Assembly (NCBI RefSeq): GCF_001904655.1
Contig: NZ_MRCC01000018.1
Coordinates: 1 to 64,000, forward strand
DNA: 64,000 nucleotides
DNA from: Chroogloeocystis siderophila 5.2 s.c.1
Lineage (GTDB): Bacteria; Cyanobacteriota; Cyanobacteriia; Cyanobacteriales; Chroococcidiopsidaceae
Reading direction: 5' to 3'
Positions 28,069-37,240 of this stretch are shown piece after piece (the stretch's first letter is position 1; every line of letters begins with the position of its first letter). A program made the position numbers and the translations under genes. Under the pieces are notes generated by a model that searched no databases, was not told the DNA's origin, and saw only the letters and a list, made by a program, of their open reading frames with translations.

Positions 28069-28106
28069 TAGACAAAACTAGAACAATAAGGGAATAGTTT
28101 TGTCTA
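28069..28106. terminator. Perfect 12-bp inverted repeat downstream of the glycan operon
   Basis: TAGACAAAACTA, a 14-nt loop and TAGTTTTGTCTA. It lies about 130 nt beyond the sulfotransferase stop on the minus strand and is followed there by TTTACC. It may terminate the five-gene operon. AT-rich stems are weak terminators, so a protein-binding role is also possible. Confidence 0.45.
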
Positions 28107-28234
28107 CAAAAGCGATTCAGCAGTTTCCAGAAATGTTATGTCATAGTCAAGAAATGATTTAGCAGCAATTGATAATAGCTGCCAATATACAACAAATGAC
28201 ACGAAGCACTGAAGCTAGTAGTGATACTGCACGA

Positions 28235-29149
28235 TTATTTTGCCATTAAAGTATACGCACCCTTGGCATTTGGTAGAGGATCTTGCGAATAGATCGCGTC
28301 TAATCCAAAAAGACTAAGAATCTCCATCGCTCTTTGCAGTTGTTCGTTGGTAATATATTTTTTCCAGCTATCTACTACATTCCCTATAGTAATAATCGCA
28401 CTTTCTTTTCTACTTGTAGCCGAAGGTTTGTTAAGAGTTGCAAAGACCGTATCGTCAAATTTCTTGCCTAAAAATTTAAATAAGCTTTCAATTTCTACTT
28501 TAGGATCTTTACAAAAATTTTCGTAGAATGCTAGATGAATTTCTCCTGGCGCAAACTGTCGCAAAGGAACATAATTTTCTAAGCACCATAGAAAAATCTG
28601 CTTTTCAAAATCAGTTTTAGATGCTTCAATTTCGTGTCTAAACGGCTGTAAAAAGTCTTCGACTAATTCGGGTTGTGCTAATAACTCGTCGAGATGATCG
28701 CCCCATCCTAAGTGAAGTTTTGAGTTAACGACAGCACATGGATGTCGGAATAATAGAATAATCGGAACTTCAGGAAAGTGATGATTTAGCCATTTTAATA
28801 AGAAGTTTGCTCGAATATCCTTAACCATCCGTTTATGACAGAATCTTTTTTGATTAAATTGATCTGTCCATCTATTTCTGATTTTGCCGGATAAGATGTC
28901 TTTTGTTGGTTGAATAAATTCTTGTTGTTTATTATCTGGTCTTAAGTATTGTCGGTATCTAAAATGCTCAACCTTACTAACTTTGTAAGGGTGGAAAGGT
29001 TCAAAAATATCTCGATAATCATTATTGTAGTTAATTATAGAAGAAACCCAAGTTGTTCCACTTCTTCCAGTTCCTGCTAGAAAAATTGCCTGTTTATAAT
29101 CTGAATTTAACTCTAAAAAAAAATTTGACCAACGCGTATTTTTTATCAT
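28235..29149 (-). CDS. Sulfotransferase family protein
   Basis: Transfers sulfate from PAPS to an acceptor, probably a sugar hydroxyl given the context. 304 residues. The 5'-phosphosulfate loop is FLAGTGRSGTTWVSS (about residues 23-37) and the 3'-phosphate motif is ILLFRHPCAVVNSKLHLGW with conserved Arg and Ser. No membrane anchor is seen, so it acts in the cytoplasm. It is the last gene of a minus-strand operon with two GT4 and one GT2 glycosyltransferases and an ABC exporter (16-bp gap to the upstream gene), pointing to a sulfated polysaccharide or glycolipid. Confidence 0.88.
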   Translation of the reverse strand: MIKNTRWSNFFLELNSDYKQAIFLAGTGRSGTTWVSSIINYNNDYRDIFEPFHPYKVSKVEHFRYRQYLRPDNKQQEFIQPTKDILSGKIRNRWTDQFNQKRFCHKRMVKDIRANFLLKWLNHHFPEVPIILLFRHPCAVVNSKLHLGWGDHLDELLAQPELVEDFLQPFRHEIEASKTDFEKQIFLWCLENYVPLRQFAPGEIHLAFYENFCKDPKVEIESLFKFLGKKFDDTVFATLNKPSATSRKESAIITIGNVVDSWKKYITNEQLQRAMEILSLFGLDAIYSQDPLPNAKGAYTLMAK

Positions 29150-29165
29150 TTTTATGATGCGTATC

Positions 29166-30392
29166 TTATATACTCTTGGTTAGTTGCGAATAAAGTTCTA
29201 CATAACGCTTAGCTTGTAATTCTAGAGGATATTCTTGAAGTGCGATCGCCCGACAATTCTGGCGCATCTGTTCCCGCAGGTTCCGATCTTCTAAAAGCTC
29301 TATTATGCCTTTGCACAGATCTTGAGCATTTTCGGGTTCGGCTAAGTAACCTGTAATCCCAGGGCGCACGAGATCGGGAACACCACCAATTTTGCAGGAA
29401 ACCATCGGCGTACCGCAAGCAATACTCTCTTGTAAGGTTAATGGTAAATTATCTGCGCGCGTAGGAAAAACAAATAAGTCAGCAGCTGAATAAGCAGCTA
29501 CTTTTGATTCGTCAGTGGTAAGATAGCCCAGGTCAATTGTTGGCATTCCTACAGTTTGAGCAATTGCAGCACCACTACTACCAAAGATGAGCAATACAGT
29601 TTCAGCTTTTAAGCTACTCGGTAAATTTTGCAATGCTTGCGCTAATAAATCTCCTCCCTTGCGACGTTCAGTTACGCTATCCGCAGCGAACATCAGTACT
29701 TTTTTACCTTTTGGTATTCCTAAGTGTGCTTTACACTGTTCGGGATCGCGGGATTGATAGGTTTGGGTATCGATACCATAGGGGATATGATGAATCGGAA
29801 AGCGGCTGAGGATACTTTGCTTGGCTTGTTCGTACAGCCATCGACTCGGCGCAACTATATTTAAATTTGACTGACGATAAACCCAGTTTTTCAGTTTCCA
29901 TTCTACGTGAGTGTTATCTTTTTCAATTTCTGGATAAATATTCGGATATGGGCATTTTCCGCAACCTGTTTTCCAGCGATCGCAGTCATAGCTGTATGAG
30001 CAATGTCCCGTAAAACTCCACATATCATGAAGCGTCCAAACTGCTGGTTTGTGATTTGTCAATCGCGATATTGCTAAATAATTAAAATATCCTGTATGTA
30101 AGTTATGAAAGTTAAGAATATCAGCATCTTGATAAATTTTATATTTAGGAATATTGAATGTATTTAAAAAGTGGATATAATTCAAGCCTGAAGGTTTAGA
30201 TATACGGCGATATAGTAAGCTTTCTATATAGTTTTTTTCAGGAATAACAGTGACGCGATCGCTCGTTGTTTGCGCTTGTTTAACTAAAAGTTGAGAATCT
30301 ATTCCTTGAGCTAGCAAACCTTGATGTAATCGATATCCTGCAATTGCTGCGCCTCCACTTATATCAGATTGATTGATATGTAATATATTCAT
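29166..30392 (-). CDS. Glycosyltransferase family 4 protein
   Basis: GT-B fold retaining glycosyltransferase, 408 residues. The N-terminal domain opens MNILHINQSDISGGAAIAG and carries a Cys cluster (TGHCSYSYDCDRWKTGCGKC, about 135-155) that looks like a metal site and marks a WcaC-like subgroup. The C-terminal nucleotide-sugar domain has the E-x7-E-type segment LPLTLQESIACGTPMVS and GGVPDLVRPGITGYL. Fourth gene of the operon, 26 bp downstream of another GT4 gene. Donor and acceptor cannot be read from the sequence. Confidence 0.92.
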   Translation of the reverse strand: MNILHINQSDISGGAAIAGYRLHQGLLAQGIDSQLLVKQAQTTSDRVTVIPEKNYIESLLYRRISKPSGLNYIHFLNTFNIPKYKIYQDADILNFHNLHTGYFNYLAISRLTNHKPAVWTLHDMWSFTGHCSYSYDCDRWKTGCGKCPYPNIYPEIEKDNTHVEWKLKNWVYRQSNLNIVAPSRWLYEQAKQSILSRFPIHHIPYGIDTQTYQSRDPEQCKAHLGIPKGKKVLMFAADSVTERRKGGDLLAQALQNLPSSLKAETVLLIFGSSGAAIAQTVGMPTIDLGYLTTDESKVAAYSAADLFVFPTRADNLPLTLQESIACGTPMVSCKIGGVPDLVRPGITGYLAEPENAQDLCKGIIELLEDRNLREQMRQNCRAIALQEYPLELQAKRYVELYSQLTKSI

Positions 30393-30418
30393 TGCTGTCA
30401 GAGGATATATTATTTCAA

Positions 30419-31621
30419 TTAATGCTGTTTGTTTAATGCTTCTTGAAAAAATAATTCATAGCTCTTAATACAGTTTTCAATATTAAACTTATCAAAAGCT
30501 TGTTTGGCAATTTGAGAGTGTTCTTCACGGAGCGATGGATTATTAATGTATGCCAGCATAGCATCAGCGAGAGAAGAGACATCGGCTTTACCCGCTTGGC
30601 AATTAATGATAAAGCCTGCTGTTTGATCGTTGTGCTTGATCATTTCAGGGATTCCTCCCATATCAGTAGCGATCGCTGGTTTCCCAAAAGACAAATATTC
30701 AATAATCGAGTAGGGAAGGCTTTCACCGTCAAAATAAGTGGGTAACACCCCAACATCAAAACACTCGATCCAATAATTAGGATCAGAAGAGTAGCCGACA
30801 AAGTGTACTGTAGCGGCTTTGCTAGCGATTGATGCTTTTAAATTTTGTAGATACTCGCTATCACCGACAAGAATTAAATGCGCTGCTTGCTGAGTTGTAT
30901 GCATCACTTGTTCAAATGCTTGAATTAACTCCAACCAGCCTTTTTCAGGAATTCCTCTAGCTACCATACCAAAGACAAGCGCATCTTTTGGTATCTTTAG
31001 TTTCTCTCGTCCAGAAACAGGATATTGAACCGTCTGAGGTTGTGCTACACCGTTATAGATTTTTTTTATGGGCAAGTGATTTGCTACATACCGCGAAATT
31101 GCTGTAGCATTATCTTCAGACAGCACAACGATTCCGTTAATTCGATTAAAAATTTTCTCAGTACTACTGCGATCGCTCAGTTGTTGTTCTATAACATATT
31201 TATAATCACCATGATCGGTAACAATAATAGGAATAGATGCTTTTTCTAAAGTTTCTACAACGAAGTTATCGGCGTGATAGAGATGACTATTCACTAAGTC
31301 AATATTGAGTTTTTTGAGAATATAATTGAAGTGTAATTTCCGTAAATCCTCCCGAAATTTTATTTTTCTACCGATTTTTGATGTCCAGCGCTCTACTTTT
31401 GATAAAGCTCGATTAAGTAGCGTGCGCGATGAAGGAGGAAAGAATGAAATAACTTCAACAGTATCAGGAAATCTATCGACTAAAGAATTATCTGTAATTG
31501 GGAAGAAATTACAGTTATAAACATAGACAGAGTGATTTTTAGCTAGACCACTTGCTAATCGAATCACAAAGGTTTGCGCACCTCCGGTCATTAAATGTGA
31601 AATAGTAAAGAGAATTTTCAT
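30419..31621 (-). CDS. Glycosyltransferase family 4 protein
   Basis: GT-B glycosyltransferase, 400 residues. It opens MKILFTISHLMTGGAQTFVIRLA, with the donor-side motif FGMVARGIPEKGWLELIQAF and the acidic E-x7-E segment DGESLPYSIIEYLSFGKPA. It is divergent from the neighbouring GT4, so the two probably add different sugars. Third gene of the minus-strand glycan operon, with 50 bp to the upstream GT2 gene and 26 bp to the next. Specificity is unknown. Confidence 0.92.
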   Translation of the reverse strand: MKILFTISHLMTGGAQTFVIRLASGLAKNHSVYVYNCNFFPITDNSLVDRFPDTVEVISFFPPSSRTLLNRALSKVERWTSKIGRKIKFREDLRKLHFNYILKKLNIDLVNSHLYHADNFVVETLEKASIPIIVTDHGDYKYVIEQQLSDRSSTEKIFNRINGIVVLSEDNATAISRYVANHLPIKKIYNGVAQPQTVQYPVSGREKLKIPKDALVFGMVARGIPEKGWLELIQAFEQVMHTTQQAAHLILVGDSEYLQNLKASIASKAATVHFVGYSSDPNYWIECFDVGVLPTYFDGESLPYSIIEYLSFGKPAIATDMGGIPEMIKHNDQTAGFIINCQAGKADVSSLADAMLAYINNPSLREEHSQIAKQAFDKFNIENCIKSYELFFQEALNKQH

Positions 31622-31671
31622 ACATTACTCGGTCAAAAGGCAGGAAAGATAGAGTGAAGTATTGAGCTTAA

Positions 31672-32748
31672 TTAAGCTAATTGAGTAGACATGGGTGTAT
31701 TTTGTAATGTTGCAGGATGCCTTTGGCGCATGAGATATGCAGGCCAACGAAAACTGAGGTATTCTCGCGCTAGGCGTCGTATATAACGAGTACGCCGCAC
31801 TTTGAAATAAACTAAACCTTCCCAGTACTCTAGATCGTTAACTAAATTCTTCTCCCGACAAATCGACCAAACTCTGACAGCTTCAGACGTAGACTTTACA
31901 TAAGTTGACCATTGCGTTGCCAGCCAAAAATAAAGTCCGGCGACAAGATAGCGGCGGTACGAATTGAGCAATTGTGCTTTGGAAAGCATCGCATAAACAT
32001 CCGCGATCAGTTGTTCGTTAGAAAGCAGATATTCCGCCGTAATTCCTTTTTTACCAATGGAATCCCGCTCTTTTACAGGCATTCGCCAAAAACAATCGAG
32101 TTGAGCAAATCGTTTGTACTTTAATCCTTTAACTAACGCTCGTAAATGAAATTCCCAGTCTTGCCAAATGATCAGGCTTTCATCCCACGATCCTAAGCGT
32201 TGTAATGCTTCTTTTTTCCAAATGGGACTCGTTGTTTGCCAAGGAACATCTAAAGATAAAAAACGATCGAGGTCATTTTCTTGGTCTTGGGTTTCTCGAT
32301 TCCACAACAAGGCGCGATCTCCTGGGCGATCGCAAAACACCTGACAAGCAAATACCCCAAAGTCTAAATCGGGGTGATTATCCATAATAGCAACGCGTTT
32401 TTCTAAGCAGTGTGGCGCTAGGCAATCATCCGAATCTAGAAAGATGATATAGTCTCCTGTCGCGTGAGAAACTCCTAAATTACGCGAGGCGGGCGCACCT
32501 GCATTACCTTGAATGCGTCTGATAAAGCGGATACGCGGTTCTTGCTTTGATAGTGCCAACATTTGCGCTTCGGTTTCGTCGGTTGAACCATCGTCAACGA
32601 CTAGCGCTTCCCAGTTGGCATAAGTTTGTTTGCGGATTGATTCAATTGTTTCTAATAAAAGTAAGTAGCGGTTCTTGGTAGGAATAACAATCGAAACCTG
32701 CGACGAACTTTGATTTTGTTCTATTTGAGTGTTCCCATGAAGACTCAT
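31672..32748 (-). CDS. Glycosyltransferase family 2 protein
   Basis: GT-A fold glycosyltransferase, 358 residues. SIVIPTKNRYLLLLETIESI starts the fold at about residue 20, DDGSTDETE follows, and the metal-binding DxD is in IFLDSDDCLAPH. A Trp/Asp-rich acceptor segment (LIIWQDWEFHLRALVKG) is typical. The C-terminal ~100 residues are basic, possibly membrane-associating. Second gene of the operon, between the ABC exporter and the two GT4 genes. Confidence 0.92.
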   Translation of the reverse strand: MSLHGNTQIEQNQSSSQVSIVIPTKNRYLLLLETIESIRKQTYANWEALVVDDGSTDETEAQMLALSKQEPRIRFIRRIQGNAGAPASRNLGVSHATGDYIIFLDSDDCLAPHCLEKRVAIMDNHPDLDFGVFACQVFCDRPGDRALLWNRETQDQENDLDRFLSLDVPWQTTSPIWKKEALQRLGSWDESLIIWQDWEFHLRALVKGLKYKRFAQLDCFWRMPVKERDSIGKKGITAEYLLSNEQLIADVYAMLSKAQLLNSYRRYLVAGLYFWLATQWSTYVKSTSEAVRVWSICREKNLVNDLEYWEGLVYFKVRRTRYIRRLAREYLSFRWPAYLMRQRHPATLQNTPMSTQLA

Positions 32749-32826
32749 GTAATTAACTGCTGTAGTCGTGAATAGAATTGGAGTCTAAATAGTACTGTCC
32801 GGAATATCTTTTAAAGTGCGCTGCAC

Positions 32827-34677
32827 TCATCCTGCTTGGCTATATTCATGCTGCATTTGATGGTACTTCCAAAGTTCACCACGTTGGTCGAGTAACTCCT
32901 GATATCCTCCTTGTTCAACGATCCGACCTTGTTCTAAAACAACAACTTTGTCTGCACGAACAATTGTCGATAGACGGTGCGCGATCGCAATCACGGTTCT
33001 CCCGACTGCGAGTTTTTCTAGTGATTGTTGAATCAATCTTTCCGATACCGAGTCTAAGGCACTTGTTGCTTCATCCAGAATTAAAATTTCTGGGTTGCGC
33101 AGCAGGGCCCGCGCGATCGCAATTCGCTGGCGTTGACCTCCTGATAAACGAACGCCGCGATCGCCTAACTGTGTTTCAAATCCTTGCGGCAACTCCTGAA
33201 TAAACTCCAGCGCATTAGCTAGCTTTGCTGCTTCAACAACGGCTGCGTCGTCTACATTTTCTAAGGCATACGCAATATTCTCACGTACTGATGTGTTGAA
33301 GATATAAGTGTCTTGACTGACAACAGCTAATTTGTTGCGGATAGTGTAAACATTGAATTCTCGCAAATCAACGCCATCGATTAACACTTGACCATGCGTA
33401 GGATCGTAAAATCGAGGAATCAAATCGGCTAAAGTACTTTTACCCGCGCCGGATGCTCCAACAAGCGCTGTCATCTTGCCTTTTTCAATTGTCAAATTAA
33501 TGTTGTGTAAGACAATTTCATCGGCGTCGTAACCAAAATCTACTTTGACAAACTCGATTGCGCGCTTCAACCCCACAAATTTTTTGTTGCCATTATGAAA
33601 GAATGGCTTATCTTCCGTTTGCAGTAATTCTCTAATATTATTGAACGATCCTTGACAATTGCTAAGCTGTACTCTGGCACCATCAATTTGGCGGCGCACT
33701 GGCATAATTCGCAATAGTACAAACAGAAAAGTTAATAGCGAGGATACTTGCAGTTGACCACTAGGAATTAAAACTGAAAATGCTAATAGCAGCATCCCAA
33801 CCAAAATTGCTGTTGCAACACCTTCAGAAAGCGGCTCAATGACTGATGAAACTGATACAGCTTTAGTCGTAGCTTTGAGAAAGTTAGAATTCGCTTCATC
33901 AAATCTTTTTCTTTCAAAGTTGTACGCTGCAAAAGCTTGCACTGTACGAATGCCATGAATGTATTCGAGTGAAATCGAAGTATACCACTTTGCGGCTCTT
34001 GTTCTTTCAAAACTTGCCTCGCGTACGCGCCCCAAAAGTGCTGTCATGCCTACGGATACTAAACTAAAGAGTAGGACAGTAACAATTGTCAGTTGCCAAG
34101 ACAGCAAGAGCATCGAAATAATGTAGACGAATAATATCGTAAATTTTGTCAGGATTACCGATACGAAATTAAATGCCTGCATTAGCTGCATGATTTCAGT
34201 CGTAATGCTGTGTACCAAACCACCAGACCTTGTTTTGGCAAAGTACCGTAAGCTTAATGATTGAAATAATTCAAATACTCGCTTGCGCAGGAAATAAACT
34301 AACTTAAATTGGGCAATTTGCGTGTAGAGGCGACCCAAATAAGTAAAAAGCGATCGCAAAAGAGTTGTCAATAAAATTAAGCCACATACTCGATAGACAC
34401 GCTCAGAAGCAGGCATATTAACACCCAAAAACCATATATCAAACCACTCGATTCCGGTGCGAATTGGTTGAGCGTTTGGATTCGTTAGATTTTGCAAAAA
34501 CGACAGAATAAATCCTACTCCAATGCCTTCAAATAGTGCAGCAACTATAGTAAAGACGATTGCTAAGACTGCAATACTCCGAAAATTGCGGAATTCTCTA
34601 ATTAAAAAGTAGTTCTCTTGCCAAAATTTTGTAGCACTTAACAAATTGCGGAATGGTTGCGAAATTCTGGAGTTCAT
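32827..34677 (-). CDS. ABC exporter with fused membrane and ATPase domains, HepA-like
   Basis: Half-transporter of 616 residues that dimerizes to export a glycan or glycolipid. Six membrane helices (about 30-340) are followed by an ATPase domain with Walker A GASGAGKST, signature LSGGQRQRIAIARALL, Walker B ILILDEATSALD and the switch His in AIAHRLSTI. Length and N-terminal pattern (REFRNF...FEGIGVGFILSF) resemble HepA of Anabaena, which is needed for the heterocyst polysaccharide layer, though the similarity does not prove heterocyst formation. First gene of the five-gene operon, so it probably exports the product of the downstream glycosyltransferases and sulfotransferase. Confidence 0.9.
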   Translation of the reverse strand: MNSRISQPFRNLLSATKFWQENYFLIREFRNFRSIAVLAIVFTIVAALFEGIGVGFILSFLQNLTNPNAQPIRTGIEWFDIWFLGVNMPASERVYRVCGLILLTTLLRSLFTYLGRLYTQIAQFKLVYFLRKRVFELFQSLSLRYFAKTRSGGLVHSITTEIMQLMQAFNFVSVILTKFTILFVYIISMLLLSWQLTIVTVLLFSLVSVGMTALLGRVREASFERTRAAKWYTSISLEYIHGIRTVQAFAAYNFERKRFDEANSNFLKATTKAVSVSSVIEPLSEGVATAILVGMLLLAFSVLIPSGQLQVSSLLTFLFVLLRIMPVRRQIDGARVQLSNCQGSFNNIRELLQTEDKPFFHNGNKKFVGLKRAIEFVKVDFGYDADEIVLHNINLTIEKGKMTALVGASGAGKSTLADLIPRFYDPTHGQVLIDGVDLREFNVYTIRNKLAVVSQDTYIFNTSVRENIAYALENVDDAAVVEAAKLANALEFIQELPQGFETQLGDRGVRLSGGQRQRIAIARALLRNPEILILDEATSALDSVSERLIQQSLEKLAVGRTVIAIAHRLSTIVRADKVVVLEQGRIVEQGGYQELLDQRGELWKYHQMQHEYSQAG

Positions 34678-35565
34678 TACTTATAGATTTGCAGTAGGAG
34701 TAAATTTATAGCCGATGCTGATATCAGCACAAGTTGAATAGAAATGAGCACTACAATAACATTTTTTTATTGAGCTTATCTCTTCTGTTATGAGTAGTGC
34801 TACCCAAAAAATCACATAGATACTTTAGCTGGCATTGTGAAGCTTTAGTTGGAGGGTTGGACATAACTACTTGTGAAAACACTCCGTTTGCCGCTATTGT
34901 TAACATTTTTTTAATTACAGACAATATATCACCGTTTAATACACGGTGCAACGTATTATAATATACAAATAATTACATCAAAGTATTTTTGCTGTTACCA
35001 ATCGCAGCTTAGTTGACAAAGTTGGTACTACATCCTCCGCTCCTCAAAAATTGAGGAAAGCGATTTTTAAGTATCTCAGCGGTCACTCTTGCGTAAGATG
35101 ACACAAAAAAAAAGTAAGTACATAGTCTGAAAAACTCAACGAACTTAAGGATTGCATAGTTAAAATAGCTGGACTGCATAGGTCTTCGCTGAAAGCTGTG
35201 TGACAGTTTGTTGTATGACTACAAGTCAAAGTAGAATATTTTTGAAAAAAAACTGCGAGTTAATGATAATGCTGTCAAGCGCTGAGTTGTTTTTTAAATG
35301 CATCACAAGTTAATTTCAACCCAAGGATCTTAATACAGACGACATCCATGCCTATTAATTGTAAGTACAAATTTAGCAAACGACGATTTCTGATAGTTCA
35401 TTAACTAAGTTCAAACTCAGAAAGTTGTAGCGGCGACAAAAAAAGGGCTTTGTGTCGAAGCAGGGCTTAGAAAACACTGTACCAACCTACAATTTAGAGA
35501 TAAAACAGGGTTTCTCTGTTCCCAAAAACATGACATGCAGCTTATTGTGGTTCAGGGATTGTGTA
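34678..35565. other. Intergenic region upstream of glycan operon and sugar ABC ATPase
   Basis: Nearly 900 bp of AT-rich DNA between divergent genes, holding both promoters. Small perfect hairpins occur (CACCG...CGGTG, 34931-34949; TCCTCAA-AAA-TTGAGGA, 35041-35057). A 38-codon in-frame extension of the ABC ATPase frame reaches 35452 but lacks conservation. No RNA gene is recognized. Confidence 0.45.
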
Positions 35566-36663
35566 ATGGTGAAAGTTCGTCTAGAGGATATTAAACGCAA
35601 GTTCAACAACGTCACTGCAATCGAGGATATTACGTTTGAAGTTCCTGATGGAGAATTTTGGGTACTTGTCGGACCCTCAGGATGTGGTAAGTCTACAATA
35701 TTAAGGACAATCGCCGGACTAGAAACAGCAACAAGCGGGAACTTATACATTGGGGATGTACTTGTCAACACTATTCCTGCGCGTCAGCGCGATGTCGCGA
35801 TGGTATTTCAAAATTACGCACTGTACCCGCATATGACGGTAGCAGAAAACATGGCTTTCGGCTTACGGATGCGAAAAGTTGACGCGAATGTGATTCGCCA
35901 AAGGGTAGAAACCGTCGCGCGATCGCTTTCCCTCGAACATCTTTTAGAACGAAAACCCAAGCAATTATCCGGGGGACAACAGCAACGCGTCGCACTAGGA
36001 CGCGCGATCGCCCGCGAAGCGCAAGTATTTTTATTCGATGAACCTTTGTCTAATTTAGATGCGCAGCTACGCGACGATACTCGTGCAGAATTAAAACAGT
36101 TGCATCAAAATTTGGGCATTACGACAGTTTATGTCACGCACGATCAAGTTGAAGCAATGACTTTAGCTGATCGCATTGTTGTCCTCAATCAAGGTAGAAT
36201 TCAACAAATTGGAGAACCCCAAAGCGTTTACGCTCAACCGGCAAATCGCATGGTTGCAACTTTTTTGGGCAATCCACCGATGAATATCCTACCCGCGAAG
36301 TACAAAAATGGAAACTTTGTAGTCGAAAATCAAATTATTCCTTGTTCAGTGCACGTTCGCAATGCCTTGCACTTAGTTGAGGGACAAGCAGTAGATTTAG
36401 GAATTCGTCCAGAAGATTTATTTATTAACGAACCACAAAAAAACGAAGAGGTGATTGCTTTAACAGTTGAAGTTAAGGTAGTAGAACCGTTGGGGAGAGA
36501 AACTTTAATTCGTGCGAGTCTACTAAGTTCGAGCGTGCAAGTCAATATTCAACAGGCGGGCGCAATCCGTTTACGCTTGGGCGATCGCTTATCACTAGGG
36601 CTTGACGTAAACCAGCTATTTATCTTTGACTCAAATACAGGCGATCGCTTATATCCGTGTTAG
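35566..36663 (+). CDS. Sugar ABC transporter ATPase, UgpC/MalK type
   Basis: Energizing subunit of a carbohydrate importer, 365 residues from the ATG at 35566 (MVKVRLEDIKRKF). Walker A is GPSGCGKST, the Q-loop FQNYALYPHMTV, the signature LSGGQQQRVALGRA, Walker B FLFDEPLSNLDA and the switch His VYVTHDQ. The C-terminal ~120 residues are the regulatory OB/TOBE region of the CUT1 family. No permease or binding-protein gene is adjacent, so it is probably a shared ATPase (MsmK-like) serving several importers. It ends overlapping the stop of the convergent GNAT pseudogene. Confidence 0.9.
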   Translation: MVKVRLEDIKRKFNNVTAIEDITFEVPDGEFWVLVGPSGCGKSTILRTIAGLETATSGNLYIGDVLVNTIPARQRDVAMVFQNYALYPHMTVAENMAFGLRMRKVDANVIRQRVETVARSLSLEHLLERKPKQLSGGQQQRVALGRAIAREAQVFLFDEPLSNLDAQLRDDTRAELKQLHQNLGITTVYVTHDQVEAMTLADRIVVLNQGRIQQIGEPQSVYAQPANRMVATFLGNPPMNILPAKYKNGNFVVENQIIPCSVHVRNALHLVEGQAVDLGIRPEDLFINEPQKNEEVIALTVEVKVVEPLGRETLIRASLLSSSVQVNIQQAGAIRLRLGDRLSLGLDVNQLFIFDSNTGDRLYPC

Positions 36664-37118
36664 TTAACTTCCAAGAACTTGTCCATACGGATGAGGTACT
36701 CATCCGCTGCTATGGGCTTGTAACCTAGTCTTTGATATAGTCGTTGGGCAGGATTTTCTTTAAATACACTCAACTGGATGCGCTGTAGGTTCTTTTTCCT
36801 CGCGATGTGTTCTCAATGTGTTGTAGCAACATTGTACCATCTCCCTGACCGCGAAATGATGCTACAAGCTGAATAGTATGGATATAGAGAAATTGCTTGC
36901 TTCTCGAATTGAAAAAAGCCAATGAGTTTACAGTTGCCATACACCATCGTGTCCATTTCTGGATGCGGTTCTTGTTGGTGAAGTTCTTCATCCCAACCAA
37001 GGGTACGACTTACTACCAAATAAAAATTTTCTCTAGTTAATGACCGGATGAACGCGCCATGCACTTGGGGATTACAAGGAGTAAAGGTAAGTTGTAAATC
37101 TAAGGAGTTTGCAAGCAT
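36660..37118 (-). pseudogene. GNAT N-acetyltransferase with two frameshifts
   Basis: A decayed acetyltransferase of about 152 residues. It starts MLANSLDLQLTFTPCN at 37118 and reads in frame to about 36885 (KLIGFFQFEKQAISL). It then shifts to a second frame that carries the acetyl-CoA-binding motif VASFRGQGDGTMLLQHIEN. It shifts again at about 36805 to a third frame encoding the normal C-terminus (LQRIQLSVFKENPAQRLYQRLGY...) up to the TAA at 36660. Every part of the domain is still recognizable, so the loss is recent. Target unknown. Confidence 0.8.
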
Positions 37119-37240
37119 TGCGATCGCCTCTTACATACTCTAAAACTTACACAAGAACGCGCTGAAACTCTTATCCTTTGCGTGCTTTGTGTCCTCTGTG
37201 GTTCATTTTTTCATACTTTTGCGTAAATTCTTATTATTCC

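Noticed and set aside
34751-34951. 66-codon minus-strand frame in the spacer before the glycan operon
   Set aside because: Weak start context, no conserved features, AT-rich spacer.
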